Shown: piece by piece, positions 60,504 through 64,000 of the stretch
Position numbering within the stretch: the stretch's first letter is position 1
Layout of the letters: each line of letters opens with the position of its first letter
From: Manis javanica
Lineage: Eukaryota > Chordata > Mammalia > Pholidota > Manidae
Length of the DNA: 64,000 nucleotides
Direction of reading: 5' to 3'
NCBI RefSeq assembly: GCF_040802235.1
Contig: NC_133161.1
Span: 145,071,121 to 145,135,120, forward strand
Translations under genes and position numbers: made by a program
Notes under the pieces: generated by a model
The model's database searches: none
The model's input: only the letters and a program-made list of their open reading frames with translations
What the model was told of the DNA's origin: nothing

Positions 60504-63500
60504 CTGTGGGATCAAAGGCTCCAGGGCAGTGAGGGGAACAGCCAACAGGAAACTGCACAGCAGTAAAGAGACGCCTGAGCCACAGAACAGCTCCACCAGC
60601 AGCTGCTCAAGCGGGAGTGACACTGAAGACCAGCCAGAACTGAGCATTCATCAGAGAGCCATCAAAACGGTAGAGACACAGACTTATCCATGTGGAAAAT
60701 GTTCGTGACACAGTAAGTGAAAAGGCAAGGCCCTGAACTATGGAATATTTCCTACGTTCCGTATGTACACAGAAACGCTATTTACCTTACTCCATTTCAG
60801 TCCACACGAGGCAGGAATGGCTAGCTTCATCTTAAGGTAAGTCAACCTAGGCTCTGAGCATTTAAATGCCATGCTCAAGGTCACACAGCTAACGTGACAA
60901 GATCTGAACCTTGGACTTGTTTAACTTTAGTTAGTCCCATTTTTGTTTATAGGTAACAGAGAACCTGGAATCTGTAAGCTCATATGCACACAGGTTAAAA
61001 ATGTAAAAGAATGTTAGCAAACCCCTAACACAGAACTCTCTTTTGCGATGTTACAGTTAATGTATACATTCATTTGCTACTGAGTATAGCTGCTTTGTTT
61101 TACTCACTCAGTCTCATGCATTAAGGAGTATTTCCCATTTCCTTTTATTTTATACAAACCACATTTATAGAAATTACTGGCACAGACAGTGAAAGGCTGT
61201 CTAAAATGACTGGCTTCTTTCACTACAGGGATGGGGCAGAGTAACAGCTGCTGCATCTCTTTCTGACACCAGATACAGCTAATGTTCTTTATATTTTTCT
61301 TAAGTCAACAGTATTATTTCATTTACGAATATTGCTCTTAGTATTAGACACCGAACATTAATGGTGCTTGTTGTGGACAAGATACGCATTTCCTAAGAAG
61401 AGCTGGAGGATCACATACGCAATCCCAGCAAACAGACAGCCTGTGTTATGAAGCTTATGTAGAGATGTAACTGCAGTGTCATTTGGGGACCACATGCTGT
61501 ATACAGAACACATCCATGTTTAAACGTTACAATAGTTACTTCTGGGAGGCAGGACCCCATCCACCTTTTAACTTGCTATTGTGATTGTTTGCTTTTCTTA
61601 TTTTAAAATTCTTCTGTCTTGAGTAGTTTTTTAGAAGAGGGGAAAGTTATTATTAGATGCCTAATTTCTACATCATTTAGAGAACTTCTAAGGGAGATCA
61701 TTTGGTTTCAGTGGCAAGCAGAAAGATGAGTCTCCAAATAAGGTACATTCCCATGAACACAACTGTTGTTTTGATTAGAACTCAACTTAAATATGTACCA
61801 CACAAGCCTACAATACAAGAGCTCGAGTCACGGTGGACAGTCTCACGCTCTTTTTTTTCTACACGACTCTTGATTTTCCCCAAGAATATTTTCCTAGAAT
61901 ATTTTAGAATGCTATGGATTCCTAGGTGGAATGAGACACTGAAAAACGTTAAGTAATTTTCACAAAAAGTTCACTTTATATTTAGGCTTAGTATTCAACT
62001 CTACATTCTGGAGAGCTTACACTGAGATCAGGTGCTGTGTCAATAACAGGAAAATAAAGACAAATTATGTATGGACCCCATTTGCAAGGAGGTCTTGGCA
62101 GAGAGAGGAGAAATGTACACAAACCATGTAATGTGCAAATACCCAAGTAAAGTACTATGGGAATGTTAAGAGAGAACAATCCACCCTGTTATGGGAGATT
62201 CACTTATTTATTCAACAAATATTTACTGAGCATCTACTGTACCCCACACATTCTGTCCCTCTCTCCACTGTGCCATGCAGAACCTCGAGAACCCAGAGGT
62301 GAACACAACAGGAAGGGACCTGTATTCAGAGCTTCTATTCCATGTCGGAGAGAAACAAAAATACACCAAAGGCCCTCCCGCGCCGGGGCTTTTTCATCCG
62401 CTGTTTCTCCTGCACTGAGGATGTTGATCACTGCACGACTGGCTCCCGCTCATTGACACTCGGGTCTTCGCTTTAATGTCACCTGTTCAAACTCCTTCCC
62501 TGACCACTCTGTCTAGAAGGGGCTCCCTGCCACCAACCACCCGCCTTTGGGTCACTCTCTATTTGACTAGCCCACTTTATCTTCTGCAGAGTCCTTATAC
62601 CTGCCACTAGACAGACGACGGTGGCGAGGACAGGGACACGGTGGCAGCACTGGAGGAGGGGAACGGCAGACAGCTGGGAGTACAGTGGTCCCTCTCATTA
62701 CCTCCCAGTGTTCATGCCACCCCGGGGGATTAGTCTAAGCCAGCCATGTCAAGTCACCCTGGCTGGTGACTAGCCTGGGAACGGACATGCTACCAATTCA
62801 CGTCTATGAGAGGCAAGAAGTCCATTTCGTCCTAAACAAAAGCCCCTCCTCTAAACACCACCATGACTGAAGGGGATCCTGGGACCCCCGCAGCCGTCTG
62901 CTGTCAGTCAGAAGAGGAAGCATTAGCCTGGCAGGCAAAGAGGAAGGAAGGAAGGAATCCAGGCCTTTTCCGACACTGGGAACCCCTGGGCAACCCAATC
63001 CTGATGCCTGTCCTACCTCCGGACTTTCTGTCATGTGGGATAAATCATCTTACAGTTTAAATCAGTCAAGAGTTGGGGTTTCTGTAGCCCAAGGTCAAAA
63101 GTATCCTGAGTGATAAGCAACAGGCACAGAGAAAAATTGTCCACAAAGACTAAGAGGGAGATTTTGAGCAGGGTCTTGAAGGATTACCAGGAATTTGTCA
63201 AGCAAACAGGGGAATCTGGGGACCAGGAGAGAGAAGATGGAGGGAAGCAGGCCAATCCTGGTACTGGGAACTGCCTGAGCCTCAGATGCTAATGTGAAGG
63301 CACATGCAGTGTAAGTAGCAGGAATTACCTGAGGCACAAGTTAAAAATTCAGCTTTCTCACCTCTAAGCCCAGAGGTTCTGATTCACGTCAACAGAACAC
63401 ACTTTATGACATACTGACAGATCTAGAACTTTAAGAGTGCAGTGTAGCTACAGAACAAGGAATCTCAAGGGTTAGGAAGGTGGAGAACTGAGGTGGAACG

Positions 63501-64000
63501 GATAAGGTGGGTGAGAGGCCCCAGGGGCGGGAAGCCTTGGGAGAGCAGGCTGACTCCGCGCCTACTCGGCAGTTCCACCCCAAGTGTCTCTGATGCGGTG
63601 CCAGGAATAGCGCAGGCGCACAGGAAATACTAACAGAGAATATTTAAGTGTTGACTATTTTCTCCCCTGTCTAGTGGGCAATAAGAAGAAGCTTTTGGGG
63701 TACTTCTGGCAACACTGAAGACTCACTGCAAGGCAGAGAGATGGGAGCCCCAGGGCCCTGTTATGGGGCTTGTTCACTTTCCAGGTGACCTGAACCTGTG
63801 ACAAAGGCTATGCCCGAGGAAGGCGAGAGCGAAGCGAGGGGGTCTCCCGCTCCTGGGGGAGAATCAACAGCAGTGGCCGACTGGCTGTGATGAGGGAAAG
63901 GGAGGGTGTGGAGACTTACTGGGCTCTTCTGACCTGGGGTAGCGGATGCGGAGAAGAGGAAAGCGCTGATCAGTGAGTGCAGATGTGCCTGTGGTGGCCG
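60504..64000 (-). other. KMT2A: KMT2A intron (3' part), runs off the window
   Basis: No exon with FYRC-type coding was found on the minus strand in these 3.5 kb. A MIR lies at about 60800-60915, a small MIR/L2-like piece at 62195-62285, and otherwise unique-looking sequence. Confidence 0.7.
60800..60915 (+). repeat. MIR SINE fragment
   Basis: MIR wording CATGCTCAAGGTCACACAGC then AGATCTGAACC. It is in the KMT2A intron, antisense. Confidence 0.6.

Noticed and set aside
63925-64000. Possible KMT2A exon at the right edge (pyrimidine tract, CCCAG, then short segment and GTAAGT on the minus strand)
   Set aside because: None of the frames reads like FYRC sequence joining GVNGLRML, and the implied exon would be about 14 nt. 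The true upstream exon probably lies beyond the window.

Overview
This is vertebrate nuclear DNA from a placental mammal. All genes are split by GT-AG (and two GC-AG) introns. The background is mammalian: L1 3' ends, MIR SINEs, a Tigger-type DNA transposon and a retroviral remnant. There is no bacterial-style operon, CRISPR array or tRNA cluster. No primate Alu or rodent B1 was seen. The youngest repeats are L1 3' ends ending in ...ATCAATGATACC-(A)n and an env-LTR retroposon in the style I associate with pangolins. A laurasiatherian (Ferae), most likely a pangolin, is my inference and not proven.

The window is the segment equivalent to human 11q23.3, read in reverse orientation. From left to right it holds:
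- ARCN1 (coatomer delta), minus strand. All 10 coding exons are resolved between 888 and 20716, giving 511 codons plus stop.
- A divergent 3-4 kb spacer with two CpG-rich promoters and L1/MIR debris.
- IFT46 (IFT-B subunit), plus strand. Ten coding exons lie between 26029 and 37693 (300 aa), with an in-frame upstream exon at 24955-25051.
- A 6.5 kb repeat-rich intergenic stretch.
- TMEM25 (Ig-domain membrane protein), minus strand. Eight exons lie between 45824 and 48589 (365 aa).
- TTC36 (TPR protein), minus strand. Three exons lie between 49278 and 52898 (188 aa).
- The 3' end of KMT2A/MLL1, minus strand. This covers the 4.6 kb 3' UTR (about 53590-58211) and the last five coding exons (58212-60503). 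They encode the end of the FYRC region, the WDR5-interacting Win motif, the SET domain and post-SET. The remainder to 64000 is intron.

The genes do not form one pathway: vesicle coat, ciliary transport, neuronal membrane, hepatic TPR and chromatin proteins are neighbours by conserved synteny. TTC36 and TMEM25 are packed head-to-tail on the same strand, with only about 0.65 kb between the TTC36 poly(A) signal and the TMEM25 start codon. Exon boundaries were read by hand from splice consensus and reading-frame continuity, and every internal phase closes. No complete novel multi-gene system was found. The most unusual items are an L1-style processed copy of a retroviral env-LTR transcript inside IFT46, a decoy copy of the IFT46 last-exon acceptor, two GC-AG introns, a perfect 19-bp hairpin, and a duplicated 60-bp segment flanking ARCN1 exon 6.
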